DNA from: Nevskia sp.
GTDB lineage: Bacteria; Pseudomonadota; Gammaproteobacteria; Nevskiales; Nevskiaceae
Direction of reading: 5' to 3'
DNA: 64,000 bases
NCBI GenBank assembly: GCA_031291075.1
Contig: JARLJS010000095.1
Location: 25,240-89,239, forward strand
The notes beneath the pieces were generated by a model that searched no databases, was not told the origin of the DNA, and saw only the letters and a program-made list of their open reading frames with translations. Within the stretch, counting starts at the first letter, position 1, and each line of letters starts with the position of its first letter. Shown one piece after another: positions 1 to 8,631 of the stretch. Position numbers and translations under genes: made by a program.

Positions 1-2
1 GC

Positions 3-110
3 CGCCGCGCTGTCTGGAAACAGCCGGCGCCGCGATATACCACCGGCGTGCTCGCCAAGTACTCACGCCTGGTGGGTTCCGCCAGCCGCGGTGCCATTAC
101 CGACGCCTGA
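3..110 (+). CDS. 3' end of an unidentified protein (truncated by window edge)
   Basis: The frame is open from the first bases and closes with TGA at 108-110. It reads as the last 35 residues of a protein ending in [10 protein letters not shown]. It lies 30 nt before the LysM gene on the same strand, so the two may be cotranscribed. The start and most of the protein lie outside the window, and I cannot name the family from this tail. The frame choice rests on a protein-like composition and on the well-placed stop just ahead of the next ribosome binding site. Confidence 0.45.
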   Translation, partial: RRAVWKQPAPRYTTGVLAKYSRLVGSASRGAITDA

Positions 111-140
111 CAAGGCGGATACAACAAAAGGAGTTTCAAC

Positions 141-641
141 ATGGGACTGTTCAGCTTCGTGAAAGCCGTCGGCGAAAAGCTGGCCGGCGGCCAGCCGCTC
201 AGCGTCGAGTCGCTGATCGAGCACATCAAGGCGCTCAACCTCAAGATCGACAAGCTGTTCGTGTCCTGGGACGGCTCCACCTGCATCCTGTTCGGCGAGG
301 TGCCGGACCAGGCCGAGAAGGAGAAGGCCATCCTCGCCGTCGGCAACCTCGACGGCGTCCACCAGGTGGTGGACAAGCTCAAGGTGGTGGAGGGCGCCGC
401 CGCCGCCGGCACCACCGTGGCGGCCGCGGCGCCGGAAGTGGTGGATCCGGCCAAGGAGCCGCCCGGGCAGACCGAGGCGCAGTTCTACACCGTCAAGTCC
501 GGCGACACGCTGTCCAAGATCGCCAAGGAGCACTACGGCGACGCCAACAAGTATCCGGCGGTGTTCGAGGCCAACAAGCCGATGCTGAAGAGCCCGGACC
601 GCATTTTCCCGGGCCAGGTGCTGCGCATCCCCAAGCAGTAA
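141..641 (+). CDS. BON-LysM domain protein (Kbp/YgaU-like)
   Basis: This is a 166-residue protein. Residues about 1-88 look like a BON domain, with the phrase VHQVVDKLKVVEG at its end. An Ala/Pro linker follows. Residues about 119-165 form a single LysM domain, starting YTVKSGDTLSKIA and ending PGQVLRIPK. The same order and length occur in the Escherichia coli potassium-binding protein Kbp (YgaU). I see no signal peptide, which also matches Kbp as a soluble protein. A strong ribosome binding site (AAAGGAG) lies 9 nt before the ATG. By family a role in sensing K+ or binding peptidoglycan is possible; nothing in the window tests either. Confidence 0.85.
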   Translation: MGLFSFVKAVGEKLAGGQPLSVESLIEHIKALNLKIDKLFVSWDGSTCILFGEVPDQAEKEKAILAVGNLDGVHQVVDKLKVVEGAAAAGTTVAAAAPEVVDPAKEPPGQTEAQFYTVKSGDTLSKIAKEHYGDANKYPAVFEANKPMLKSPDRIFPGQVLRIPKQ

Positions 642-683
642 ACAGTCTGGTGACGGGGATCCGGGGCGCCGCCCCGGATCTCC

Positions 684-1469
684 TCAGGAAACGATGCCGA
701 AGAACCGGCGGGCGTTGGCCGCGGTCTGCCGCGCCAGCGCCTGCGGATCCTCGCCGCGCACCTCGGCGATGGATCGCACCACCCAGCCCAGGTAGGCCGG
801 CTCGTTGCGCCGGTGTTTCGGCGCCGGCTTGATAGTGCGCGGCAGCAGGTAGGGCGCGTCGGTCTCGACCAGCAGGCGCTCGGCCGGGATGCGGGGCATC
901 AGCGCGCGCAGGCCGAGGCCGCGGCGCTCGTCGCAGACCCAGCCGGTGATGCCGATGTAACAGTCCAGCGCCAGGTAGGCCTCCAGTGCCTCGGCGTTGT
1001 CGGTGAAGCAGTGCACCAGGCAGCCCGCCAGGCCGCGGCGGTAATCGCGCAGGATGGCGTGGAAATCGGCATGGGCGTCGCGCTGGTGCAGGAACACCGG
1101 TTTGTCCGCCTGCAGGGCCAGGCCGAGCTGGGCCACGAAGGCGCGGCGCTGGTCCGCATGCGGCGAATAGTTGCGGCAGTAGTCGAGCCCGCACTCGCCC
1201 AGCGCCACCAGCTGCGGCTCGCGCGCCAGCTCGGCGATGCGCGCGGCCAGGGTCTCGTCCCAGTCGACGGCGTGATGCGGATGCAGCCCGGCGGTGGCGT
1301 AGAGCCGACCCGGGTGCTGCCGTGCCAGCTGCAGCGCCTGCTCGTTGCTGGCGGCGCTGCTGCCGGTGATCACGATGGCCTCCAGCCCGGCATCCCAGGC
1401 GCGCTGCAGCAGCACGTCGCGGTCGGCGTCGAAACTGTCGTGCGCCAGGTTGGCGCCGATATCGATCAT
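684..1469 (-). CDS. tatD: TatD family metal-dependent hydrolase/DNase
   Basis: A 261-residue amidohydrolase-fold protein of normal TatD length. It begins MIDIGANLAHDSFD, close to the family opening. Metal-ligand motifs are visible: GLHPHHAVDW, GECGLDY, KPVFLHQRDAH, LVHCFTDN and LLVETDAPYLLP. E. coli TatD is a Mg2+-dependent exonuclease linked to DNA repair. The open frame runs on upstream without a stop through the antisense of the preceding gene's codons, but the start is placed at 1469. There the ATG overlaps the stop of the membrane-protein gene as ATGA, which suggests translational coupling. Confidence 0.9.
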   Translation of the reverse strand: MIDIGANLAHDSFDADRDVLLQRAWDAGLEAIVITGSSAASNEQALQLARQHPGRLYATAGLHPHHAVDWDETLAARIAELAREPQLVALGECGLDYCRNYSPHADQRRAFVAQLGLALQADKPVFLHQRDAHADFHAILRDYRRGLAGCLVHCFTDNAEALEAYLALDCYIGITGWVCDERRGLGLRALMPRIPAERLLVETDAPYLLPRTIKPAPKHRRNEPAYLGWVVRSIAEVRGEDPQALARQTAANARRFFGIVS

Positions 1470-3277
1470 GGGCTGCCGACCGGGACCGCGGCTTCGATCC
1501 GCGCCGGTTCGGAGCAGTCCTGGCGCCACAGGATGCGCTGCTCCACCGTCGAGGTCTGCCCGGGCGGCGGCGAGGGTTCCAGCATGAAGATCATCTTGAA
1601 GCTCTTCAGCGCCTGCTGCGGAGGGTGGCTGCGGTTCCAGCGGCGGCACAGGTAGCGGCCGTAGTACGGCCGCTGCTCGGCGAACTGCGGCGACCACAGC
1701 TTGTCGCCGTAGTCGAGCCAGCGGCGGTTGCGATACTCGAGCGAGACGGAGGCCGGCTTGTCGTAGCTGACCGCGTCGCGCTCCGGATGCAGCACATCCA
1801 CCTGCCTGCCGTCCGCCAGCTCGCCCGGGAACACGAACCAGCCGTCGTCCCGGCCGGGTGCCGGCGCGAAGTCGTTCCAGGTCTGGTCCAGGCGCAGCAG
1901 CCTGAGCGGCGGTCCCAGCACCGTACGCAGTGCGGACGGCAGCCAGCCCACCGTGGACAGGTTCCACGCCAGCAGCAGCAGCGCGCACAGCGCGGCGACG
2001 CGCTGTGCGCAGGGTCCGCTCTCGAAGGCGCGCTCGCGCCGCGCCGGCAGGGCGCCGAAGCGGGCCCGCTGGCGGCCGATGAAATCGTAGGCCGCGTTGC
2101 CCGGTACCGCCGCCCAGGCGCCGGACAACAGCCAGCCGAGCCAGCCGAGCAGCGGCGAGCGCCGCAGCAGCAGGATCAGCGCCGGCCACTTCAGGTAGGC
2201 GTGGTCGTCGTGGTCGATCACCACCCAGGAATGATTCGCCTCCAGCAGGGTGCGGGCGCGGGCCGCATCCTGCGCCGGCACCACCTCGGCGCGCGGCAAC
2301 AGCAGGAAGCTGCGCAGCAGCAGGCAGCTGCGCAGGCAGAAGGCGCAGTCGCGGTCGTAGTAGATGCGCAGCGGCAGGCTGCCGCGTCGCTGCTCGCGGC
2401 GCTGTGCGCGGCGGTCGAGCGCGTCCCACACCCAGCCGCCGGTGAGGCTCAGGCTGGCGACGATGCCGACCCAGGGCGCCAGCCCGAGTCGCAGGCTCAG
2501 CGCCAGCCCGAGCTGCAGCGCGATGAACAACAGCATCGCCAGCAGCCGCAGCGGCCGGTTGAACAGCGGGAAGAAAGCGAGCGGCGGGCCGAGCAGCTGC
2601 AGCAGGTAGATCGAGCGGGTCAGCGCCGGCAGCAGGTCCTGCTGCTGGCGCAGCCACGTCCCGGCCGGCGCCAGGTAACGGTCGAGCTGCAGGATCCAGT
2701 AGACGGCGGTGCCATCGGGCCACCACTCGCTGCCGCTCTTCAGCAGGGCGCCGAAGAAGTACGGCGACATCACCTGCAGCAGCAGCCCGGCCGAGGCCCA
2801 CGACAGGTGCCGGTTGTCCGGCGGCGGCCGGCCCAGGGCGGCGTCGACGCCGCAGCGCGCGCCCAGTGGCAGGAACATGCTCCAGAACAGCAGGCAGGTG
2901 AGCAGGACGTCGCTGTTGTCCAGCACCAGGGCGTTGCGGTTGAGCAGCGAGGCGTGCAGCACGAAGCACGCCGCCGCTGCGGCGCGCGCGCGCCAGCCGA
3001 ACGCCAGCGCCAGCGCCGCCAGCGCTTCCAGCAGCAACAGTGCCAGTGCGAACCAGTGCTGGCCGTTGGCCAGGTGCAGCGAGATGCGCCAGCGCTCCCC
3101 CGACTGCGCCAGCCAGCTGCGCGGCAGCACGCCGGCATCGCTGTAGAAGGCGCCGGCGTCCGCCATGCGGCTGCACAGGTCGAGCAGCAGCAGCCAGCCC
3201 AGCAGGATGCGGAACAGCGCCAGGGTACGCAGGTCGATGCCGAATAGCGGCGCCAGCCGCGGACGCAGCCAGTTCAT
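1466..3277 (-). CDS. HTTM/VKGC-like membrane protein fused to a DUF393 (DCC) thiol-oxidoreductase domain
   Basis: A 603-residue protein in two parts. Residues about 1-295 are strongly hydrophobic with repeated membrane spans, and include phrases typical of HTTM (horizontally transferred transmembrane) proteins related to vitamin K-dependent gamma-carboxylase, such as FRILLGW near residue 22 and RNALVLDNSD. A DUF393 segment then starts near residue 305 with YYDRDCAFC. It has the CxxC of the DCC family of thiol-disulfide oxidoreductases. More membrane spans and a soluble C-terminal tail follow. It overlaps tatD by 4 nt. The substrate is unknown; a redox-linked membrane enzyme is an inference from the fusion. 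Confidence 0.75.
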   Translation of the reverse strand: MNWLRPRLAPLFGIDLRTLALFRILLGWLLLLDLCSRMADAGAFYSDAGVLPRSWLAQSGERWRISLHLANGQHWFALALLLLEALAALALAFGWRARAAAAACFVLHASLLNRNALVLDNSDVLLTCLLFWSMFLPLGARCGVDAALGRPPPDNRHLSWASAGLLLQVMSPYFFGALLKSGSEWWPDGTAVYWILQLDRYLAPAGTWLRQQQDLLPALTRSIYLLQLLGPPLAFFPLFNRPLRLLAMLLFIALQLGLALSLRLGLAPWVGIVASLSLTGGWVWDALDRRAQRREQRRGSLPLRIYYDRDCAFCLRSCLLLRSFLLLPRAEVVPAQDAARARTLLEANHSWVVIDHDDHAYLKWPALILLLRRSPLLGWLGWLLSGAWAAVPGNAAYDFIGRQRARFGALPARRERAFESGPCAQRVAALCALLLLAWNLSTVGWLPSALRTVLGPPLRLLRLDQTWNDFAPAPGRDDGWFVFPGELADGRQVDVLHPERDAVSYDKPASVSLEYRNRRWLDYGDKLWSPQFAEQRPYYGRYLCRRWNRSHPPQQALKSFKMIFMLEPSPPPGQTSTVEQRILWRQDCSEPARIEAAVPVGSP

Positions 3278-3369
3278 CGCGGCCGGTGCGTGCGCCAGCG
3301 AACGCCGGTCGACGCCAATGTCGGGACGGGCATCGGTTTCATCTGCGGGCGGAATTCGATCTCGGGCTC

Positions 3370-3396
3370 AAAAAAAAGGGGAGCCGACGGCTCCCC
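3370..3396 (-). terminator. intrinsic terminator after the 3419-4024 gene
   Basis: An 8-bp perfect stem, GGGGAGCC (3378-3385) with GGCTCCCC (3389-3396) and a 3-nt loop, is preceded on the plus strand by eight A residues. Read on the minus strand this is a GC stem followed by a U tract. It sits 23 nt past the stop of the minus-strand gene ending at 3419. Confidence 0.85.
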
Positions 3397-3418
3397 TCGG
3401 GGTAGCGTACGAATCGTA

Positions 3419-4024
3419 TCATTTGGCGACGAGATCACCCATCTGGCCAGTGCCGGCGTCGAGCCAGCGGGTATCCGCGCGCTCCAGGTCGAGGCTTGCG
3501 GCCGGGCCGGTCAGGGCGGTGCGGCCGGTTGCCGCGGTAGCGGACTTGGACGTGGCCGGCGGCACATCGGGGCTGCTGTGGCCGCGCACCGCTTCGGCGA
3601 TCAGGAAGCCGGCCCCGCCGACGCCGACGGCGAGCAGGGTCCAGTCGAAGAAGTTCCAGCTCGAGCCGCTGTCGGCGGAAGCGCCCGAGCTGTCGCTCTG
3701 GTTCAGCCGCAGCTTGTAGCCGGCGAACGGCAGCCCGTAGGCGGAAGCCAGGGTGGCGCCCCGGCTGTCGCGGTCGAGCTGGAACACCGCCGGCAGCGAT
3801 GCCGCGGCGGTCTGCTGCAGGCGGCTGTCGCGGTCCAGGCGCAGGCCGTAGTGGAGGGGCGCCACCAGGCTGTGCTCGCCGGCGCTGCCGCCGAAGCTGT
3901 AACTGAGATAGGCGCGTGCTTCCGGCTGTTCGCGGAACTGCTGGAACTGGCCCTGGTTCGCGGCGTCCGCCCAGACCACCCCGGCGGTGCCGGCCGTGAT
4001 GATGGTAACCAAAATCTTACGCAT
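3419..4024 (-). CDS. secreted protein of unknown function
   Basis: A 201-residue protein I do not recognise. The first residues (MRKILVTIITAGTAGVVWA) form a likely Sec signal peptide. The mature part has aromatic/Gly segments (ARAYLSYSFGG, LHYGLRLDRDS). One hydrophobic stretch with glycine spacing (TLLAVGVGGAGFLIAEA, roughly residues 130-146) could be a membrane span. The tail is rich in Ala, Thr and Ser. An in-frame ATG lies seven codons upstream (4045), but the sequence GGGGGGATC sits directly before the ATG at 4024, which I prefer as start. It is a single-gene unit closed by an intrinsic terminator. Confidence 0.6.
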   Translation of the reverse strand: MRKILVTIITAGTAGVVWADAANQGQFQQFREQPEARAYLSYSFGGSAGEHSLVAPLHYGLRLDRDSRLQQTAAASLPAVFQLDRDSRGATLASAYGLPFAGYKLRLNQSDSSGASADSGSSWNFFDWTLLAVGVGGAGFLIAEAVRGHSSPDVPPATSKSATAATGRTALTGPAASLDLERADTRWLDAGTGQMGDLVAK

Positions 4025-4206
4025 CCTGATCCCCCCGTCGCTCAACCGTGCCCTGTTCTTGGCCGCCGCAATGGGCGGACACTATGCTTCGCCGCACTAT
4101 ACGGGGGGGTGCTCCGGGCTGACAAGCCCGGCCGGGGCCGTTGCGCGGGGCGGAACACCGCGGCTGGCGGCCGGTCATAGGAGTGACCGGCCTGCCGAAG
4201 CATGCC

Positions 4207-4932
4207 ATGATGACTCCATCCGCAATGCCGCTTCCAGACTCACCGCGTACGATGTCGCCGTCCACCGCCGCCGGGATGCTGGCCCCCGGGGCCACCCGCG
4301 AACTGTTCATCGAGGGGCCCGCCGGCCGCCTCGAGACGCTCCTGGCCGCGCCACGACAGGAGTCGCCCGCCGGGGTCTGCGTGGTGTGCCATCCCCATCC
4401 GCTCTACGGCGGCGAGATGAGCAACAAGGTCGTGTACGCCCTGGCTTCCTGCGCGCTCAAGGCCGGGCTGCTGACCGCCCGCTTCAACTTCCGCGGCGTG
4501 GGCCGCAGCGAGGGGCGTTACGACGCCGCGCGCGGCGAGACGCTGGACGCGCTCGCCGTCTGCGCCTGGATGCGGCAGCAGTTGCCGGACGAGCCCCTGC
4601 TGCTGGCCGGCTTCTCTTTCGGCGCCTACGTCAGCCTGAGCGCCGCCGCCGAGGCACGGCCGGCGCTGATGGTGAGCGCCAGCGTGCCCCTGCAGCGGCT
4701 GCACGATGCCGGCGAATTCGAGCCCCCGCCGCATCCGGGTTGCCCCTGGCTGGCGGTGCACGGCAGCGACGACGAGGTGGTGGGCTACGAGGGCACCCGC
4801 GCGGCGCTGCTGGCCTACACGCCGCCGCCCGAGCTGGTCACGCTGGCCGGCGCCGGCCATTTCTACCACGGCAGGCTGGGCGAGCTGCAGCAGGCGGTGC
4901 TGCCGTTCCTGCAGGCGCATGTCCCCGCATGA
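4207..4932 (+). CDS. alpha/beta hydrolase (serine hydrolase)
   Basis: A 241-residue alpha/beta-hydrolase of the short prokaryotic type with an HPHPLYGGEM signature near the oxyanion loop. The nucleophile elbow is GFSFGAY with Ser near residue 137. The acid is in HGSDDEVV near 187, and the base is in AGAGHFYHG near 218, so the triad is complete. There is no signal peptide, so it is probably cytosolic. The start is uncertain: ATGs at 4207, 4210, 4228, 4252 and 4276 are all in frame and none has a strong ribosome binding site. The stop overlaps the next gene's ATG (ATGA), so the two are probably cotranslated. Substrate unknown. Confidence 0.8.
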   Translation: MMTPSAMPLPDSPRTMSPSTAAGMLAPGATRELFIEGPAGRLETLLAAPRQESPAGVCVVCHPHPLYGGEMSNKVVYALASCALKAGLLTARFNFRGVGRSEGRYDAARGETLDALAVCAWMRQQLPDEPLLLAGFSFGAYVSLSAAAEARPALMVSASVPLQRLHDAGEFEPPPHPGCPWLAVHGSDDEVVGYEGTRAALLAYTPPPELVTLAGAGHFYHGRLGELQQAVLPFLQAHVPA

Positions 4933-5630
4933 GGAGCACCCTGCCATTGGCCTTGTTCGGACTGTGCTGCGCCTGCGGCGCCGCGGCCGCCGGTCCGCCC
5001 CTGTTCTCCGCCGCCGGCCTGCAGGGCTGGGAGCCGGAGAGCATGTTGAACCGCAAGCGCACCCAGTACGACGTGGTCGAGGACGGCGGCGTCCAGGTGG
5101 TCGCCGCCCGTTGCGACGACAGCGCCTCCATGATCGGCTGGGCCGGCACGGTGGACCTGCAGCGCGAGCCGATCCTGGACTGGCGCTGGAAGGTCGAGCA
5201 GCTCTATCCGGGGCTCGACGAGCGCGTCAAGGGCGGCTCCGATTTTCCGGCGCGCCTCTACGTCGTCACCGGCAAGCGCTGGCTGCCGTGGAGCCTGAAG
5301 ACCCTGATTTACGTCTGGTCCAACGGCGAGATCAAGGCCGCCTCCTGGACCAGCCCCTATTCCGGCGCCATGGGCGACGCGGTGATCGTGCCGGTGCGCT
5401 CCGGCGCCGAAGGGGTGGGGCAGTGGCGCGAGGAGCGGCGCGACGTGCGCGCCGATTTCAAGCAGTTCTACGGTCTCGACGTCGACAAGATCGGCGCGGT
5501 GGCGCTGATGACCGATTGCGATGACGCCCATCGCCGCGGCCGCGCCTGGTACGGCGACGTGCATTTCCTGCCGCGTCCGGAAAACCGTGCCCAGATCGTC
5601 GCCCCGGCCGCGGCGTCGCCTACCGACTGA
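4929..5630 (+). CDS. DUF3047 domain protein, secreted
   Basis: A 233-residue protein with an N-terminal signal peptide (MRSTLPLALFGLCCACGAAAAG). The mature part matches the DUF3047 pattern: LQGWEPES near the start, then a VDLQREPILDWRWKVEQL core, ARLYVVTG, and a C-terminal DCDDAHRRGRAWYGDVHF segment. Function is unknown for the family. The ATG at 4929 overlaps the TGA of the hydrolase gene, which fixes the start. A periplasmic location follows from the signal; the Cys residues in the signal region do not form a clear lipobox. Confidence 0.8.
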   Translation: MRSTLPLALFGLCCACGAAAAGPPLFSAAGLQGWEPESMLNRKRTQYDVVEDGGVQVVAARCDDSASMIGWAGTVDLQREPILDWRWKVEQLYPGLDERVKGGSDFPARLYVVTGKRWLPWSLKTLIYVWSNGEIKAASWTSPYSGAMGDAVIVPVRSGAEGVGQWREERRDVRADFKQFYGLDVDKIGAVALMTDCDDAHRRGRAWYGDVHFLPRPENRAQIVAPAAASPTD

Positions 5631-5642
5631 ACCCGTCCCCTC

Positions 5643-6086
5643 ATGCTCGACCGCCTGCTTGGCCTGCTCTCAGGTACCGCCCCCGCCGCGCGCGAACAGC
5701 CGTCGGAGCAACTCTCGGTGGCGCTGCTGCTGCTGGAGCTTGCGCGAGCCGATTTCGAGGTGCCGGACGTGGAGCTGGCCAAGATCCGCGACCTGCTGAC
5801 GCAAAGGTATGGCCTCGACGCGGCGCAGGCCGGCGCGCTGTTCGAGCGCGCCAGGGCGGCGGGTCAGGAGACCGTCTCCCTCTACGACTACGTGCAGACG
5901 CTCAACACCCGGCTCGATCCCGCCGGCAAGCGCGGCCTGATGGAGATGCTGTGGCAGGTGGCCTACGCCGACGGCCGCCTCGACAAGTACGAGGAGCACC
6001 TGCTGCGCAAGCTGGCCGGGCTGCTCTACGTTTCCGACGACGACTACATCCGCACCAAGCTGAGCGTGGCGGAGGGCGGTCGTTAG
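5643..6086 (+). CDS. TerB-like (COG4103-type) protein
   Basis: A 147-residue, mostly helical soluble protein. Two acidic helical repeats typical of TerB/DjlA-N domains are visible: one near ELARADFEVPDVELAKI, the other near WQVAYADGRLDKYEEHLL. The second resembles the family metal-binding acidic motif. It starts 12 nt after the DUF3047 stop, so it is likely the third gene of the hydrolase operon. Despite the family name, such stand-alone TerB proteins have no established tellurite role. Confidence 0.75.
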   Translation: MLDRLLGLLSGTAPAAREQPSEQLSVALLLLELARADFEVPDVELAKIRDLLTQRYGLDAAQAGALFERARAAGQETVSLYDYVQTLNTRLDPAGKRGLMEMLWQVAYADGRLDKYEEHLLRKLAGLLYVSDDDYIRTKLSVAEGGR

Positions 6087-6096
6087 CGTCATCCTG

Positions 6097-6214
6097 CCTC
6101 TCCCTCTGGGAGAGGCCGCGCCGTGAGGCGCGGGTGAGGGCGCTCCGCTTCAGTCGCGGTCAAGTCTTTCCGGCCGTGCGGTCCTCACCCCTGCCCCTCT
6201 CCCAAAGGGAGAGG
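6097..6214. repeat. dispersed palindromic repeat, CTCTCCC family, copy 1
   Basis: A compound palindrome begins with CCTCTCCCTCTGGGAGAGG and contains a GCGCCGTGAGGCGCGGGTGAGGGCG segment. It ends with CCTCACCCCTGCCCCTCTCCC and a final GGGAGAGGG. A closely similar element with the same order lies at 11142-11260. It separates the convergent terB-like and metW genes. Confidence 0.8.
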
Positions 6215-6247
6215 GATGCTGATTTTGCGCTGATGCATTTCCGGGCG

Positions 6248-6895
6248 TCACACCAAGCCCGCAGTCGCGCCCGCCACCGGCTTGCGCAGCTTGTACAGCG
6301 CGATCTCGCAGAACAGGTGCGGCAGCAGGCTGATGGCGGGGCCGCGGCGGTGGGCGCGGTCGAGCAGCACGCGGTCCAGCACTTCCCAGCCGGAGCGGCG
6401 GCACAGGTCCTCGAAGTCCGCCACCGTGCACAGGTGGATGTTCTCGGTGTTGTACCACTGCGCCGGCAGCGCCGGCGTGATCGGCATGCGGCCGTTGAGG
6501 ATGGCCAGGCGCGCGCGCCAGTGGCCGAAGTTGGGGAAGGTGACGATCGCCTCGCGGCCCACCCGCAGCATCTCCTCCACCGCCAGGTCCGGCCGCACCA
6601 GCGCCTGCAGCGCCTGCGTCATCACCACGTAGTCGAAGGAGCCGTCGGCGAAGTCGGCCAGCCCCTCGTCGAGGTCGGCCTGGATCACGTTGACGCCGGC
6701 GCCGATGCAGGCGGCCACGTTGGCGGCGTCGATCTCCAGGCCATAGCCGCGCACACTGCGGCTGCGCGCCAGGTGCAGCAGCAGGGCGCCGTCGCCGCAG
6801 CCGAGGTCGAGGATGCGGCTGTCCGGCTTGATCAGGTCGCAGATCACGGCCAGCTCGGGGCGCAGCGGCGGGATGGATGGTCCTGGTCCGCTCAT
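6248..6895 (-). CDS. metW: methionine biosynthesis protein MetW
   Basis: A 215-residue class I SAM-dependent methyltransferase-fold protein with the SAM-binding motif ILDLGCGDGALL near residue 28. It also has the family segment FPNFGHWRARLAILNGRMP and the phrase WYNTENIHLCT. MetW acts with MetX in homoserine acylation for methionine synthesis. Its ATG lies one base past the metX stop (TGA C ATG), a clear sign of coupling. The length is normal for the family. Confidence 0.93.
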   Translation of the reverse strand: MSGPGPSIPPLRPELAVICDLIKPDSRILDLGCGDGALLLHLARSRSVRGYGLEIDAANVAACIGAGVNVIQADLDEGLADFADGSFDYVVMTQALQALVRPDLAVEEMLRVGREAIVTFPNFGHWRARLAILNGRMPITPALPAQWYNTENIHLCTVADFEDLCRRSGWEVLDRVLLDRAHRRGPAISLLPHLFCEIALYKLRKPVAGATAGLV

Positions 6896-6896
6896 G

Positions 6897-8051
6897 TCAG
6901 GTCCCCACCTCGTCCGCCACCCGGCCCAGGTAGCTGTGCAGCACGCGATGGTAATCGGGCAGCGACAGCAGGAAATCGTCGTGGCCGAGGTCCGAGTCGA
7001 TCAGCGCATAGCTCACTTCCTTGCCGGCGGCGATCAGCGCCTTGACGATTTCGCGCGAGCGCTCCGGCGAAAAGCGCCAGTCGGCCTCGAACGCCACCAC
7101 CAGGAAGCGCGCCTGCGCGCCGCGGAAGGCGGCGGCGAGGTCGTCGCCGTAGTCGCGGGCGGGGTCGAAGTAGTCCAGCGCCTTGGTCATCAGCAGGTAG
7201 GTGTTGGCGTCGAAGCGCTCGACGAAGCTCTGCCCCTGGTGGCGCAGGTAGCTTTCCACCTCGAACTCGACGTCGAAGTTGAAGTTGAACTGGCCGTCGC
7301 CGTCGCGCAGCAGGCGGCCGAAGCGCGCGCGCATCGCCACGTCGGACAGGTAGGTGATGTGGCCGAGCATGCGCGCCAGCTTGAGGCCGCGCGACGGCAC
7401 CACGTTCTGCGCATAGTAACGGCCGTCGTGGAATTCGGGATCGGACAGGATGGCCTGCCGCGCGATCTCGTTGAAGGCGATGTTCTGCGCCGAGATCTTC
7501 GGCGCGGCGGCCACCACCAGGGCGTGGCGCACCCGCTGCGGCAGGTCGATGGCCCACTGCATCACCTGCATGCCGCCGAGCGAGCCGCCGATCACCGCCG
7601 CCCAGCGCTCGATGCCCAGCGCGTCGGCCAGCAGCGCCTGCGAGCGCACCCAGTCGCGTACCGTGACGATGGGGAAGTCGGGGCCATGGGGCTGGCCGGT
7701 GGCCGGGTCGACCGTGTTCGGCCCGGTGGAGCCGCGGCAGCCGCCGAGGTTGTTGAGGCTGACGACGTGAAAGCGGCGGGTGTCGATCGGCTTGCCCGGA
7801 CCGATGGCCGAATCCCACCAGCCGGGCTTGCGCTCGCCGGCCGAGTGGTAGCCGGCGGCATGGTGGTCGCCCGACAGCGCGTGGCAGATCAGCACCGCGT
7901 TGCTGCGGTCGGCGTTGAGCTCGCCGTAGGTCTCCACCATCAGGTCGTGCCGCGGCAGGGTGCGGCCGCAGTCCAGCGTCAGCGCCGTTTCGATGCCGAT
8001 CCTGCGGGGGACAACGACGCCGACCGAAGTGCCGGCCTCGTGGGCGCCCAT
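6897..8051 (-). CDS. metX: homoserine O-acyltransferase MetX
   Basis: A 384-residue alpha/beta-hydrolase-fold acyltransferase that activates homoserine for methionine synthesis. The triad is visible: Ser157 in IGGSLGGMQ, Asp324 in [10 protein letters not shown], and His357 in DLGHDDF. The family segment [13 protein letters not shown] is at about 101-113. The open frame extends well upstream through the yggT region, but the start is placed at 8051, where TGATG joins yggT and metX. MetX enzymes may use acetyl-CoA or succinyl-CoA. In proteobacteria with adjacent metW, succinyl transfer is common, so I leave the acyl donor open. Confidence 0.93.
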   Translation of the reverse strand: MGAHEAGTSVGVVVPRRIGIETALTLDCGRTLPRHDLMVETYGELNADRSNAVLICHALSGDHHAAGYHSAGERKPGWWDSAIGPGKPIDTRRFHVVSLNNLGGCRGSTGPNTVDPATGQPHGPDFPIVTVRDWVRSQALLADALGIERWAAVIGGSLGGMQVMQWAIDLPQRVRHALVVAAAPKISAQNIAFNEIARQAILSDPEFHDGRYYAQNVVPSRGLKLARMLGHITYLSDVAMRARFGRLLRDGDGQFNFNFDVEFEVESYLRHQGQSFVERFDANTYLLMTKALDYFDPARDYGDDLAAAFRGAQARFLVVAFEADWRFSPERSREIVKALIAAGKEVSYALIDSDLGHDDFLLSLPDYHRVLHSYLGRVADEVGT

Positions 8052-8605
8052 CAGCGGAACGGCCCCAGCGGCAGCAGGCGGTCGACGAACTGCAGCAGCA
8101 GCATCACCGGCACCGGCGACAGATCCAGGCCGCCGATCGGCGGCAGGATCCGCCGCACCGGCCGCAGCAGCGGCTCGTTCAGGCTCCACAGCACGTTCGC
8201 CGCCGGGTTGCTCACCCCCGGTCCGACCCAGGACAGCAGCGCCAGCGCGAACAGGCTCAGGGTGTAGAGGTTCAGCGCCAGGCTGGCGATCTTCAGCAGC
8301 GCGAACCAGAGTGCGCTGAGCCAGCCCGGGTTGTACTGGATCAGGCCGGCCACCACCTCGACGTAGACCAGCGCGATCAGCAGCAGCACCAGCGAGGCGG
8401 CGAGGTCCAGCCGCTGCCAGCGTGGGATGGCCTTGGACAGCGGCCCCACCACCGGCTGCGTCACGCGCCACACCAGCTGCGAGATCGGGTTGTAGAAATC
8501 GGAGCGTGACAGCTGCAGCAGCACGCGCAGCAGGAACGCGCACAGCGCCAGGTCGAGCAGCGAGGTGATCAGGAACAGCAGGGCGTTGTTGGTGTTGGCA
8601 ACCAT
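8051..8605 (-). CDS. yggT: YggT family integral membrane protein
   Basis: A 184-residue membrane protein with two YggT repeats. Each has hydrophobic spans followed by a proline-rich turn ([18 protein letters not shown] in the first; [14 protein letters not shown] in the second). The family is linked to osmotic and envelope homeostasis, without a firm biochemical role. It sits between proC and metX, the usual gammaproteobacterial arrangement. It begins 26 nt after proC and its stop overlaps the metX start. Confidence 0.9.
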   Translation of the reverse strand: MVANTNNALLFLITSLLDLALCAFLLRVLLQLSRSDFYNPISQLVWRVTQPVVGPLSKAIPRWQRLDLAASLVLLLIALVYVEVVAGLIQYNPGWLSALWFALLKIASLALNLYTLSLFALALLSWVGPGVSNPAANVLWSLNEPLLRPVRRILPPIGGLDLSPVPVMLLLQFVDRLLPLGPFR

Positions 8606-8631
8606 GGATATTGAGTGGATTCCGGTTCGGT

